This document shows, in pieces, positions 21,193-33,376 of a stretch of 64,000 nucleotides of DNA. Made by a program: the position numbers and the translations under genes. The notes under the pieces were generated by a model. That model did no database searches and had not been told where the DNA came from. It worked only from the letters and a program-made list of their open reading frames with translations. Source of the stretch: Acanthochlamys bracteata (Eukaryota; Streptophyta; Magnoliopsida; Pandanales; Velloziaceae); contig CM034133.1 of the NCBI GenBank assembly GCA_019914995.1, forward strand, positions 5,890,001 to 5,954,000. Reading direction: 5' to 3'. Position 1 is the stretch's first letter; the number at the start of each line of letters is the position of its first letter.

Positions 21193-24100
21193 TAATGTCG
21201 TTGGTCATTCACTTGCTTAGTTAAGCCGTGGGATTTCATTAATCCTTTTCTTTTGCTCTTGAATTTTTGGGTTTGCTTTGCACGCCTGATTATTTTTACT
21301 GTTTTGTAATTCCTGTAAGGTTAAAAACCAAAAGACTTCTGGTTAGATGGCCAATTCATCTTTGAAGCTATCAATAAATCAAACAAAAACATGTGTGGTA
21401 TTTCTTGGGATAGGTTCTTGTAGTGGAATCAACATGAGGTCGATCGTGTGCTTCTCCAGTACTTCGCTAGAGAGTGCACGAAGGAGCCTTTCATCTGCCG
21501 ATGGCGGTAGCAGTGGCTGCTTTCTTCTGCTTCCTCTTCTTCTCTTCTTAGATTCAATTGCGCGGTTGTTCTTGGCGTGGCGGGAAGTATGCCACCGCTG
21601 TCATCACACCGCAAGAAATTGCTTGCTTTTTCTTGCATCAGGTCTTTCCTTTCTATTCCCTCTAGTTCTCGTAATTTAGCTTTATGTAATTCTGTTGTTT
21701 GTTTCAGTTAATTGATCGAGAAACGCCTATTTCATTTTTTCCCACTTTTCTGCGTTTGCAATGAACTTTTAGAATGTTTGAAAATTGGGGTTGATTTCGT
21801 TAACTGTTCTGTTAAATTTACGAAAACGTAACTCGAAAACCTTGATTTCTGTGAAACTCACTGTTGTGTCGGTTTTTTGACTTGGTCTGCTGACTGTTTT
21901 GATAATCTGTTGTTTGATTCTTTGTTTCAGTCAGTCCTCAATTCAATTGGCTTGGATTTAAAATTTTTAGTGATGGATACCATCTTAGTTGCAAGAACAT
22001 TTTGGTTTTTTCGCCCTTCTCACTGTTGTTTGATGTACTTGCTATTTTATTAATGGACTTACATTCCTTGCAGCTGAAAAGAATTTGCTGTATGAGGTGT
22101 GGTTTTATTTCATGTCTCCTGTGGATTTGTGGATGTTGCTCAATGATTAAGCAGTGTTACTCATGATTGTTTTTGGGATTTTCAGTTGTTTACAACTAGG
22201 AGTTACAAACAAGGAACAGTGGTTGTTTGCAATGCGGTTGTGGTTGTCTGTTGATAATGTTTAACCATTACACTGCCTACTTATGCTGTTTCCTCTTTAG
22301 GTTAGCATCTTGGATTGCACATGAGAAGGGGTTCAGAGCTGGATTACATTGATTAAAAATTTAATCTTTAATCAATCTTACTATCCTGAAAGCATTTTCA
22401 AATTACTATCGCAAGAGGTTTTGATCTGTGATGCCCTGATTCCTATAGGTCCCCTATCTCTCAATGTACTTTTCGTTGAAGATTTAACAATGTAATGCTC
22501 GCTTTATCTTTTGAGATTCACTTCATGTATGAATGGCAATCTCATAGCAATTAAACTAACAACTCACCTTGACTTTATCATATCAAAGAATATTCAGTTG
22601 CCTAAGATGTGTCAGATCTCTTTTAGTAGTCTTTGATGAGAAGCTTGAGGTCCTAAATATGAACACACAGGATAATCTACGATTCAAGTACTGAAGGATT
22701 GACTTTCTACAGTTGGTGTTAGTGTTCACATAAAACAACTTACAATTAGTTTTCATTCAGTTTATTCTGTGAGTTCTTTTTCTTGGTTACATACAGACAT
22801 TTTGCAGCCATTTTTACAGAAAGTTATAAACAGGAAAGATTTACGAGTTCATGTACTACTATTGTGGTATTATGTGAAGAGTGACACAATCGACTCTTAT
22901 AAAATATATTTGCCAAATAGTTTAAGGCGAGATACTTTATGCGTGCCTACATTTTTTATAATGGGGTATGTGCTAGATTATGATAATAGTAATAACATCT
23001 TCACTTCTCTTTTTCCGGTTAGGTTGTTTGCTCAATGCTTCCAAAAGTGGCTGTAGTTGGTGGTGGTTTGTGGTCAAGATTTCTTCATTGAATGCCAACA
23101 ATCAAACAATTATTTATTTGATTAGTTGTTGTTTTTCTGAATCTTTTTAGTTGCTTCTTAATTCTCTTGCTTTGCTTCTTACTGGTTGTTTTTGCCTGGC
23201 TTTCTCTTGTTTCAGGTTACTGAAAACCATCAGACTGCTGGTTAGAGGGCTAACTTTGATGCAGGCAATAGATCAAGTTTTTTTGTTGCTAGGTTAAGTT
23301 GGCTGCTTCTCTGATCCCCTCCTTGCTTATTATTTGTCAGTTTGCTTGCATACTCATTATTTTACCTATTTTTCTTATCCTTTTAGGTTGAAAAATTAAT
23401 GTTGTTCATCTTAGAGGGGCTAAATTTCACCCTGAGGTGGTTGCTTGGTTCTCTAGATATTGTTTTTCCCCCTATTCTCCCTGTTTGTTTCAGGTTGAAG
23501 AACTTGAAGCAGTCATAGGAATCGACAAACTTGACGCAGTCCAGTTAGCAGTTTACTGCTGGGCCTAGTCATTTTACATAAAGAAATACCTTTGGTTTCA
23601 CGGTAACGTTGAAGTTGGTTTTCAGATCAATCAAATTTATAGGTACATTTGTAGGTTATTCTTTATCTCCTCTTTAATATTTTGGCTTTGAGTTTTCTAG
23701 AACGCTTATCTATTATTTTTCAGCTAAACAGCCAGTAAGTTGTGATTATTGTTATGTTCTTGTGAAAGGTGCCACCACTTGCTTTCCAAATTAATGCTAT
23801 ACTCGGGCGTGCAGTATAGCATTAATGTTGTCCTTTTAACTATCATGCTTTAGTCTTAAATTTAATTGTATTTCATACACGCTGCATTACCAATGCTCAT
23901 ACATTGACATCCATCATCTTATCAAATTTTCTGGTGTAAGATATGAGGCACTTTTTGAAATAGCTTTTGCTTTTATTTTTACCTGATTATCCAAACTCAA
24001 ACCAGAACCAAGTTGTGTTATATGCTCGACTTTCCTTAGACCAAATAACATGTAAGGTGGAAAAGAAAATGCAGTAACTATTTGTAAAGTTAGTGGTCAA

Positions 24101-24387
24101 CCTTGGCTAGAAACAAGGTGAGGTGGAGGTATAACCTAAGTGAAGGAATTGCTCCTTCCCTAATCTCGTTGTATTACACGTAAATAGTTTGTTTTCTGAA
24201 TTGATTAGAGGTCCTTACGGTCACACTGCTGCCTACCTTTGCTATTAGTCTTATGTATGGATAAGTAGTAAGAAAATTCATGTTTGAAGAATCCAATGCT
24301 TTCTGAAACGACCTATAGATTCTAGATGTTTCTAGTAACTTGTGGCCAACTGCTGCTGCCATGATCCGTTTTGAATTGCCTTCTTAT
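21193..24387 (+). other. Unit 1 right part, module-bearing intron-like sequence
   Basis: Contains the segment shared with S0 (9,431-12,621) and nearly identical to 33,377-36,574. The only recurring coding-like pieces are the modules at 21,320-21,370 (acceptor-like AAG) and 23,216-23,264, and a weak one after TTTCAG at about 23,494. The open frames of 95 and 110 codons here are shifted or shortened in unit 2. Confidence 0.55.
23216..23264 (+). other. Type II micro-exon-like module, unit 1
   Basis: Follows TTGTTTCAG, has the ACTGCTGGTTAGAGGGCTAA core and ends GATGCAG|GCAATAG. One base longer than the unit-2 copy (TTACTG against TTACG). Confidence 0.5.
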
Positions 24388-24911
24388 AACTTCCTTGCTT
24401 TAATGATGACTCGTTTTGTTCCTTCCTTCTTAAAGTAAAAGGGCATTGAAGTTTTGGTCAAAAATCCAACTGCTATTCCACTTGCCTTTTTAATTCAGTT
24501 ATTTAATCCTCTAATTCTTTGTTTTCCTATTTTGCTTGGAAACTGGATTTTTTTGTTTCCTATTTCCCCTCTTTGTTTCAAGTTAAAAGAAGCAGCTGGG
24601 TTCGGGTTCCTACGCCGATTTTCTCTAAATGCTGGTAGAAAATCGAGTAGTCGTTCGCCTTGCTAGTTCTGAAATGATATGCCTCTCCTTAACTTTTTTG
24701 CTTTCAAGCTTATTGAAAATTTCTTGTCTTTTCTGCTTATTAAGTTAAGGGCCAACGGACTTCTGGCCAATAGGCCAACTTCTATTCACGGAGTGATTCA
24801 GCCAAGCGGTGGGTTACCTTGCTAGTTAAGTGGCCTCATACTTTTAATATTTGTAGTGCTTCTTAATTTGCTTGATTACCGACTCTTTTTCTTGCTCCCT
24901 ATTTGTTTCAG

Positions 24912-24960
24912 CTAGAAAGAGAAAGGAGTGCTGGTTGGAGGTTCAACATTTCTTCAATGC
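24912..24960 (+). other. Type II micro-exon-like module, unit 2
   Basis: Same as 13,162-13,210: acceptor-like TTTGTTTCAG and the intact SAGWRFNISSM reading. Confidence 0.5.
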
Positions 24961-27403
24961 ATTTGGTCAATCACACATCTATATACTTCTTAGTAAAGTT
25001 GATTGCTTCCCTGAACCCACTTCTGTCGCTTATGTTAATTAATCTGTTTGTGTACTTATTGTTTTGCTTGCTTTCTCTTCCTTGCAGTTTGAGAAAGCGA
25101 TTGTTCTTAGTTTGGATTAAAATATTTGAGGATCTTCTGCATTTATGGTAGCTGTTTATGCCCGCTTGTTAGTTTTAGATTAAAGAAATTAATCGTCTCA
25201 GCTCAGAGGGGCTAAATTTTCATCATGAGGTGGAGTCTGTTGTCTACTTCTCTGAATCCTTCTCTTGCTGTTCGACTTGTTTATTTTTCTTGGGTACTGA
25301 TTTTTTTCTTTCCTTTGCTCTTTATTTCCTTTTGAATGATGGTAAAAATTAAGTAGTCATTCACCTGCTTTATTATGAATCCTCTTGCGCAAGCTCGGTT
25401 GCTTCCTTTCGTGCTGACATGTTTTCCTTTCTCTTTTTTCTTCTTAATTTAAAGGGCCAATGGAATTATGGTGAAATGGCCAGAAACAAGTTTTCTTATA
25501 TCCTTTATCATTTTAGGTTGAAGAATTAGCAGTTACGCTTAACGAGCTACTTTTCTCCTTTTCTGTTAATCCTTCTCAGTTGTTTAATTTGTCATTTTCA
25601 TGGATACTGACTTTTTTTTCTTTATCGTTTTTTGTTCTAGGTTAAAAGAACCAGCGAGGGGTTGTTCGTCGATGAACATTCCTTAAATGAAGGTGAAAAT
25701 CTTTTTTATATAGTTGTCAGTTGGATTTTCTAGTCATGTCTTTCTTATATACTTGCTTCTTTCTTGATTTTATGATGTAGAATTTTTTGTCTATCGGTGT
25801 ACCGATGCTAATAGTTGATGCTTGAAAATCTTTGTAAGTTAACAATTAACCACAAAGGAATTTTCAAAGTAAGACTACTCAAAGTTCAAGTTTGTTAAGC
25901 ATACTACTGAGAGTGTCTCGAACACTTAATGTAGTCTATTCATGAAATAATCCACTTAATTATCCAGTGATTTTTGGTCCTGCACAAACCTCAAATTGCA
26001 CGGACATGCATGTTGTTCCTGCTCCGCCACTTTGCTAATGCTCATCATAAGTTTTAACTAAAGGTAATGAAGAAGTTCGACTTAACAAAAGCCTAGGCAA
26101 ATTTTCCTGATCTTAGATGCCAAATGGGTTTTTTTGGAAATTGTGCAAACTAGGACTAACATTCTAGATGAGCTAGATAGTACATTTTAGCAGAACAAGT
26201 GAAGTTACTCAACATGAAAATGCGATCCTCACTATCTTTTTCTAGTACTTGATTTTATTTTCCAGGTTATTTTTTGACAAACAAACCTTTTCCAAATGCA
26301 AATATGTAAAAAGCATTTGCCTCGTAAAGTGCAGTTTTATTTAACTGAAGTGGCATCGTGCATAATATCTACTACTTCAATTTGTGTAGCGGGCTTAAAT
26401 TATGAGCTAAATACATCTAGGAGTTACAAACAAGAAAAAAGTGAAGAGTTCTTTTGGAACTGTTGTTGTTTTTTTTTTTTTCTAATGGCTCAGACGTACT
26501 TTGTCTACTTATGCTTTTTGTCGTTCAGGTTGAAGTATCTGGATTTGCACTTAACAAAGGGTTTTCTAACGAAAGTTAACAAAATGAAGTTGTTTAAAAA
26601 AGTTTCATTTCTTACTTCATCATTTAGTATAAATTTAGTGGGGGATGAGTTTCTATACTTCATCAATTGTATTCTTAGTACTAGTAGCTTTTTCTTGTCT
26701 TGATGTGTTTTAAGTCTAAAGGTTGTACAATTGCATCACTTTCTGTGAGTTATGTTGTGGGGTTGAAGAATGATCAAGTTCCTGTATGGAAAAAGTTTGA
26801 TGAATACTTCCATTTTCCTAATAGATTCTTCTTAGTAAAGTTTTCATGGAAGATTTAGCGAGCTTATAAGATCACCACTATTCTTTTAGATTAAAAAATG
26901 CTGACATTGTGATAGCTTTTAGAACAAAATCCACCTGAGCTTTGATTCTATTAATTTGGTTGTGGATTGATTGTAGAAGTCAGACTGATCTATCAAAATT
27001 CATATTCGGAAAGACTGAAAGGGCTTTGCATATTCTAGATGGTTATGGAAACTTGTCGCAGTTAACATCAGCGAAGATTTACTTTGCAGTTTCTTAGCAA
27101 TGCTAGACTACTATCTTGTTAACTAAGTCTGAGTAATAGTTTCATGTTAGTAGTGGGAAATGTTTATGAAATAAGCTGTCATGGTGTTGCTCTCCCATAA
27201 ATAACAACTGATCTCTTATAAATTCCATTTATTTGATTTTATAGTAGGTTGCAAATAGCAATGTGAATCTAGCGGTGTACAGAAAGGGAATGTAGCTGTT
27301 ATTCGGCATGAAATGTTCGATTTAATTTTTTTGTGAGATTCAATCTGTTTAATTTTATTTTGGATTGGATTATGAAGTCTTGTTTCTTGTTTTCTGTATC
27401 CAG

Positions 27404-27836
27404 AAACAAGATTAAGTGGCAAAAACAAGGTCAACCAGTTGTGAATAGCTGTTCGCAAGGGAGGGACATGCTACTCAGTCCATTCATCTCAGGTTAGCAA
27501 GAAAGGAAGAAGAGGACATCAATCAAAGCAAGGTGCCTCAATCGAGTTTCAAATTGAGAAAGCAATCTAAATATGCCACTGAGGAGAATGAAGAACCTAA
27601 TGCACCTACAAAGAGGTTTGCATTGCCTTCCAATCAGAGTCACACGCAAGGTCATCCTGAGAAAAGAAAATCTTCTGAAGAGTACAAAATTTTCGCACCT
27701 AGAACGTGAGACAATGCGACATTCAATGTTCTACATTGAAAGATGCTAGAAAGAACTCCATACAGACTCACATCCATAGAGAAAAACCATGTTGATTCTC
27801 TCTGTTGACAATACTGGCCTGATGAAATGAACTCCA
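27404..27836 (+). pseudogene. P1: exon-like block, unit 2
   Basis: Same acceptor (GTATCCAG) and donor-like end (ACTCCA|GTGAG) as in unit 1. The 86-codon stop-to-stop frame at 27,449-27,709 is preserved, with INQSK where unit 1 has INESK and HTQG where unit 1 has HTKG. With so few differences, open-frame preservation is expected by descent alone and does not prove selection. Confidence 0.45.
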
Positions 27837-27878
27837 GTGAGTTTCTTCTTTTGACGCCAAGGAACTAGAATTTAATAG

Positions 27879-28250
27879 CATGTTGGTGCCAGCTAACCCT
27901 TATAAATCTGCATCTCAATCAGTTGATGGACATCCACTTCCTAGCACATTTATTCTTCTTGACTATGTGCTTACTGATAAAGTAGATGCTTCCAGATTGA
28001 ATGCAGCTGGCTGCAGAAGTATCCTCTGGCACTGGACACAAATAGTTCGTCACTTAAAGATGGATGTTGCTTGGCTGCACAAGAGGTGATCACAGTTTGA
28101 ACTTGATAAACCACGCAACTGAAGAGGCCAAGAGAGACGAATCTCAATTGTCTGATGGGCAGCAGTTTAACAGCAATCATGCTTCAGTAGAGGCATTTAA
28201 CTTGAACGACCACGTATTCGGCCTTCGACCAATAGTCTTAATACAAAAAG
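27879..28250 (+). pseudogene. P3: exon-like block, unit 2 (better copy)
   Basis: Starts after TTTAATAG and ends CAAAAAG|GTAAGT, a consensus donor. The first frame reads MLVPANPYKSASQSVDGHPL and continues for 69 codons. A second frame from about 28,064 is open through HATEEAKRDESQLSDGQQF and beyond the donor. The two frames together align with P4, so the exon carries a frameshift at about 28,010-28,060. Function unknown. Confidence 0.45.
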
Positions 28251-28864
28251 GTAAGTCACAGTCTGTGTGTTTAGCTCAAATGAAAAACAAGGAAGAACTG
28301 ACAAGCTTGTCCTGTCATTCCTGCGATATCTTGCTTATCAAAATTTCATTATGACATCTTAGCTCCTAATGCTTTGTATTTTCATGCTTCTCAAATATCT
28401 TAGCACTTATTGGCGAGAAGAAACCGTTTAAATGACCTTAGCACATCTACATCCTTTTTCTTTTGCTTTGTAAAGACTTAGGGCTCTGCATAGTGCAGAT
28501 GCTTCTCGGAACTTGTTGCCGTTAGCATCAGTAAGGTCTGTTTTGCATTTTCTTGGCTATGCTAGAGTAGTATCTTGTTAGGTAAATCTCTTGTAATAAA
28601 GTATCTTGTCAGTAATGGAGACTTTTTATGAAATAAGCTGTTGGTGATGGTCCCTCACAAATACTGAAGGTGAACTGATCTCTTACAGATACCATTTTAT
28701 TTGGGTTTCATTGTAGGTTGCAAATAGCAATGTGAATCTAGATGTGCACTGAAAGGGAATGTAGCTGTTATTAGGCATGAACATTTTCAAGTTTAAGTTT
28801 TTGTGAAGTTCAATTTGTTTAATTTAATCTTGGATTGCATTAGGAATCTTGTGCTCTGGATGCA

Positions 28865-29236
28865 GAAAACAAGGTTAAATGGCCCACAAGAGAACATCAA
28901 TTGATGTCAAGATGCCTTTCAAATTGAGGAGGAAGCAAACTTGATGTGCCACTAGGGATAATGAAGAACCTAATGCACCTGCAGAGAGTTCTATATTGCC
29001 TTCCAATCAGTGTCACACAGAAGGTAGTCCTGAGTAAAGAAGATCTTCTGAAGAGGACAAAATTTTTGGACCAACTGATTGGTAGAATGTGTGCAATGCG
29101 ATATTCAACGATCTACATTGAAACATACTCGAAAGAACTTCATACAGACGCATCCAGAGAGAAAAACCATGTTCGTTTCCTCTGCTGGCTGCCTGACAAA
29201 ATGACCTCTGCTGGCCGCCTGATGAAAAGAACTATG
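28865..29236 (+). pseudogene. P2: degenerate paralogue of P1, unit 2
   Basis: Here the upstream part is intact: a CTGGATGCAG acceptor-like site is followed by AAAACAAGGTTAAATGGCC, matching the start of P1 (AAACAAGATTAAGTGGC). This shows that unit 1 has lost the beginning of its P2. Ends ACTATG|GTGAGG. Confidence 0.45.
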
Positions 29237-29299
29237 GTGAGGTTCTTCCTAATATCGGAAGAGCTTGTTCTTTCGAACCCAGGATCTAGAATTTAACAG

Positions 29300-29724
29300 C
29301 ATGTTTGTGTCAGCTAAGCCACAAAAATCTGCACCTCAATCGCTTGATGGACACCCACTTCCTCACACAATTGTTTTTGGATTTGCGCTCACCGATAAAG
29401 TAGATGATTCCAGTTCGAATGCAGCTGGGTTGAAGTAGAATCCTCTGGCAGTGGACATAGATAGTTTTACTCGAAGACGGATATTGCTTGGCTGTAGGAA
29501 ATATGATCGCAGTTTCCAGGAATCAAATCTTGATGACCATGCAACTGAAGCGGCCAAGAGAGAAGAATCTCAATTGTCTGGTGGGCTGCAGTCTTTCAGC
29601 AATTTCTGTTGTAGATGAAGTTCCTCCTAGGCTGAAGGTAACTGGAATTATAGTTCAAGCGAAGACATTTAACACGAACGATCTCATATTTGGACTTCAA
29701 AGCAATAGTCTAAATGGAAAAAAG
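29300..29724 (+). pseudogene. P4: degenerate paralogue of P3, unit 2
   Basis: As in unit 1, but reads GAAGCGGCCAAGAG where unit 1 has GAAGTGCCAAGAG. The extra base restores the HATEAAKREESQLSGG frame that aligns with P3. Ends AAAAAAG|GTAAGT. Confidence 0.45.
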
Positions 29725-32050
29725 GTAAGTTGCCATCTATGTGGTCTTAGCTCAAACGAAGACTAGGAAGAACTGAAAAGCTTGTCACTCCTGCGATATC
29801 TTGCCTATCAAAATTTCATAATGACATCTTATCTCCTAATGCTATTATTGTGCTTCAATTTCTTAGTTTTTATTGCCGGAGAAGAGACCGTCTGAATAAC
29901 CATCGCATATCTACGTCCTTTTGCTTAATGGGTAGCAAGCCAAAACAACCATGCACAGCCTGCAGTGAGTAAAAGAGGTCCACCTCAATAAAGGAGAGAA
30001 AAGCGGCAATGTAGAATGTAAGTAAATGCCAGTTTCTCTGTGCAGAGGAATTTGACGCATTTTTGGACTTGTTAACTTTCCCAACAACCGGTTTCAAGCT
30101 TAAATGGGAGATGCAGTGTGCGAACTAGAGATTTGCCCAAAGGAATGTTCATTGAAACAACTTGAATCCTTCTTTCGACTTTCTTTGGCTACCTTGTCTA
30201 CTCAATTATGTAGTTCCACATACATGGTATTATGTGAATTGTTTTGTGCATTCAGATCAAGGCCAGAACCTGTAATTAGATAGCTGGTATGTAATCCAAC
30301 GTAAATATTACATATATAGAAGTTGATGACCATGATCAGGAAAAGGATGGCCCATATCAAGCAGGGTTAAGCTGGTACAAATCTTTGCTTTCCATTTTAA
30401 TCCTCAATACTTTTACCTTTAAAGTAGCAGCATAAGGTAGAAAATAATACTAGGACAGGGCTTAGTAAATATTTGAATCTTGAAATTGACTAATTAATGA
30501 TAGTTGTTTTAGATTCTAATATATCTGAGCGCATTACCTACTTTGTTATGGAATAGGTTGATATTTAAGGATCTATCTTATGGCAGTAACATTCCTTAGT
30601 ATGTAGCTGTAGGACGGAAAGAGAACGAAGCTGTTATATATAGAGTTTGAACAGGTTAAAGTTTCCCATAGTTTAGTATGTTTAAGTTCATCTTGGATTG
30701 CAATTGAATCCTTCCTCTTATGAACTTGTTTTAGGATAACAAGCGTTCCCATTGGCAATCCAATTCAAGTGTTGAATAGTCTTCTACGGGCTTGCGAGAT
30801 ATTTCTAATCTGTTTCTTTACAATCAATCCTAAACCACGAATTGAATGTAGTGTGTGCTTTAGGATTTATTTGGGGTCTATCATATGGAAAGCTGCAATA
30901 TGAGGTAATATTTCCTTAGTATACAGAGTTTTGTTGTTTACTACTGCACCAATGCTAATAGCTTGTACCCAAAAATGTATGGAACTTGACACATCAGCAA
31001 GAAAGAAGTTGGTAAAGAAGACTGCTTAAACATCAAATTTATTAAGTATTATGCTACGCATGTCTCAATCACTTTGCACAAAATATTCACCTAAGGCAGA
31101 ATCACCTTCCTTTTTCTCTTTTGGAGGTTTCAGGCCTATCCAATTACTTTCCAATGTATTTTCTTCACTATTAAGTCCATCTTGTATGGTGCTTCTCTGT
31201 TTTGTGTAGGAATACATATATGTTTCTACCTTCTCATTGTTGATGCATTCTTTTTTTTTAACTGTTAGCCTGTCTGTTGTTCACATTTTTTAGATTCTTT
31301 AGGTTTGTAGTATAGTTTCAACATCTAAGTTGCAATTCCCTTTTCTATAGTCATACTTTTATTTGTTTTCCAGTTTAGATTACAAATAACAATTTGACTG
31401 AAGCAGTAGCATGAAGAAGGAATGGAGCGGAGCTATTACGTAGCATGAACATTCAACGGTTTACCCTGCATTATTTAATTTCTTCTATGATTGTTCCCTT
31501 TTTTCTTAATGTTTTGAAGACGATTTGTCATTATGCCAATAGGGAATAGTATGATTGAGCCCTTGGTTTTTTAGTGCTTCTGTGAGGCGGACTTTGCGTG
31601 ATGTATTACCACAAAATATTTCTAGTCTAGTAATCATAGTGTTACCATGGAATTAGAAAACCATTTTTGCTGACATCTCAAACCATAGTTTACAATTCAT
31701 CCGTAACATGATATTACCAATTACAATTCTTAAAAGTAGGTTTAAATTTTTTAAAGAATTTCTCCAGTACAGTTTTTACATTTTTCTTTAAGAGTCGTCA
31801 TTGTACTTTTAGATCTATTTGCAAGTCCATATTGGCTTACATATTGTAGTATTCAAGTTAAAATCTGAAGAAGTATTTTCTGTACAACATGTAGTTTCGA
31901 TTTGTGTTTATGCATGTTGTTTCATCCTTCATATCAGTAGTACGTATTGATTTACAGCTGCTTACAACTAGGAGTTGCAAAGAAAAACATGTGGGAGGTA
32001 TTGCACGAGCGTCGCAGCTGTTATTAATCAATAATGCTTGAAAGCATACA
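29725..32050 (+). other. Unit 2 spacer, copy of 17,538-19,862
   Basis: Differs from unit 1 by small indels (for example ACAACCGG against ACAACTTCGG near 30,085, and poly-T length near 31,255). No gene seen. Confidence 0.6.
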
Positions 32051-32518
32051 TTGCCTACTTATATCGTTTTGTTGTATGAATCCTATATCTCTAACATACG
32101 TTTCAGTATATTCAGGAAAGGCTTGAAGGAAACTTCTATAGGAAAACAATATCTCATGTTTAACTTAAGCTAAGCAAGATATTTGCCTACACGTGTCATG
32201 TCTCTTCTTTAGAAGCTGTTGGATTCAGACAAGGTCTTGTCAAGGAGTTTGTATTGGCAAATTCGGGTACTGCATCACAAGCCATTTACTTTGGTTACAT
32301 GTTTTCACCGGTGGGTATTGAGAACATCTTAAGCTTTGTTAAAACCATAAGACTATATTCTTCTGAACATAATATTTGTCGATTCCTCTTGATATAGTCA
32401 CTTGCTAGGCAATCGGTCATGTTTCCCATTGCTGCTTCTCTAAATCTTTCTTTTGCTGTTTAATGTACTTAGTTTGATATGGTACTAGTTTAATTTCCTT
32501 TCTCTCTCTTCATTTCAG

Positions 32519-32632
32519 GTTAAAAGCACAACAAGATGCTAGAAGGAGATAGTAGTGCTGAGGAAGGAAGAGAAGGATTGTGATCAAAACTTGCTCAAGT
32601 CCGACATTCAACAGCTGAAATTGGTGAATTAA
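32519..32632 (+). pseudogene. Terminal exon-like block with coiled-coil tail, unit 2
   Basis: Identical in reading to the unit-1 copy at 20,335-20,448: TTCATTTCAG acceptor, 38 in-frame codons including one TAG, and a final TAA. Confidence 0.5.
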
Positions 32633-33325
32633 CAGGTCAAACTGGAAGTCATCACGCTTGTTAATTTTCTACTGAGGACTTACTTGACATTGTTTTGTCT
32701 TATTACTTGAAGAGAAATATACACTTTTTAGAGGTTTGAAATATTGATACTTGACTTACAGCATGCTGCTTTCAGTTAGGAACTCATGTTGTGTAGTCAA
32801 AAACATTAAAAGGAACTCTGCTGCGAAGGTTTGATGAATTAGTTAACACATTTTGTTTTTCTGGAACTTGTATCTTAAAAATAATTTGCTATTGCCTATT
32901 CGATTTTATCGACGCCTATGAAAAAACATGTGAAGCTAAGCCCTTAGAGGTACTGAAATAGTTTTAGGTAAATATTTCATTCACTTTGTAAGTGTTCGAG
33001 GGTATTTATCCAGTGTTGTCGTGAAACAGCTTCTTAAAGGCTAATTGTTCTTACTTCAACCCTTGGCAATGCATTTGGAGAAGATTGATAAGACTGACTT
33101 TGGTTGAAATTTGGTACATAATCTTGATCTAGTTCATCCCACAATTATTCTAAATTAGTATAGTTGGACCTTATGTATCTTATTTGGCGAAGTCATGTTT
33201 AATTGGATTGGGTGTGGCCTGTTTCAGGTTGCTTGCAGTGCTGCTTTTTTGAATCCTTCTTTTGCTGCATAAATTGCTTGGTTTGGTTCGTACTGGTTCA
33301 ATTTCCTTTCCTTTTGTTTTTTCAG

Positions 33326-33376
33326 GTTAAAAGGGCAACTGAGCGCTAGATGGCGGGCAACTTTTCTTCAGTGCCG
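33326..33376 (+). other. Type I micro-exon-like module, unit 2
   Basis: Follows TTTTTTCAG and is exactly 51 nt to GTGCCG|GTAATG, so both splice-like sites are intact. It is the cleanest type I copy: 17 codons long, so skipping it would not shift frame. Confidence 0.55.

Larger units (their letters stand above)
12622..24387 (+). repeat. Large tandem duplication, unit 1 (11.8 kb)
   Basis: Begins at CTTCCTTGCTTTAATG and ends at ATTGCCTTCTTAT, where it abuts unit 2. Aligned stretches of several kb differ by only scattered bases (for example 17,060-17,540 against 29,246-29,724). Matching landmarks are offset by 11,750 bp before 16.3 kb and about 12,185 bp after it, because unit 1 lacks about 420-440 bp at 16.3-16.75 kb. 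Unit 1 carries P1-P4, the coiled-coil exon and many micro-exon modules. Confidence 0.93.

Noticed and set aside
26296..26703. 135-codon open frame in unit 2
   Set aside because: Its unit-1 counterpart at 14,546 is 92 codons and shifts frame at a poly-T run, and no domain is visible.
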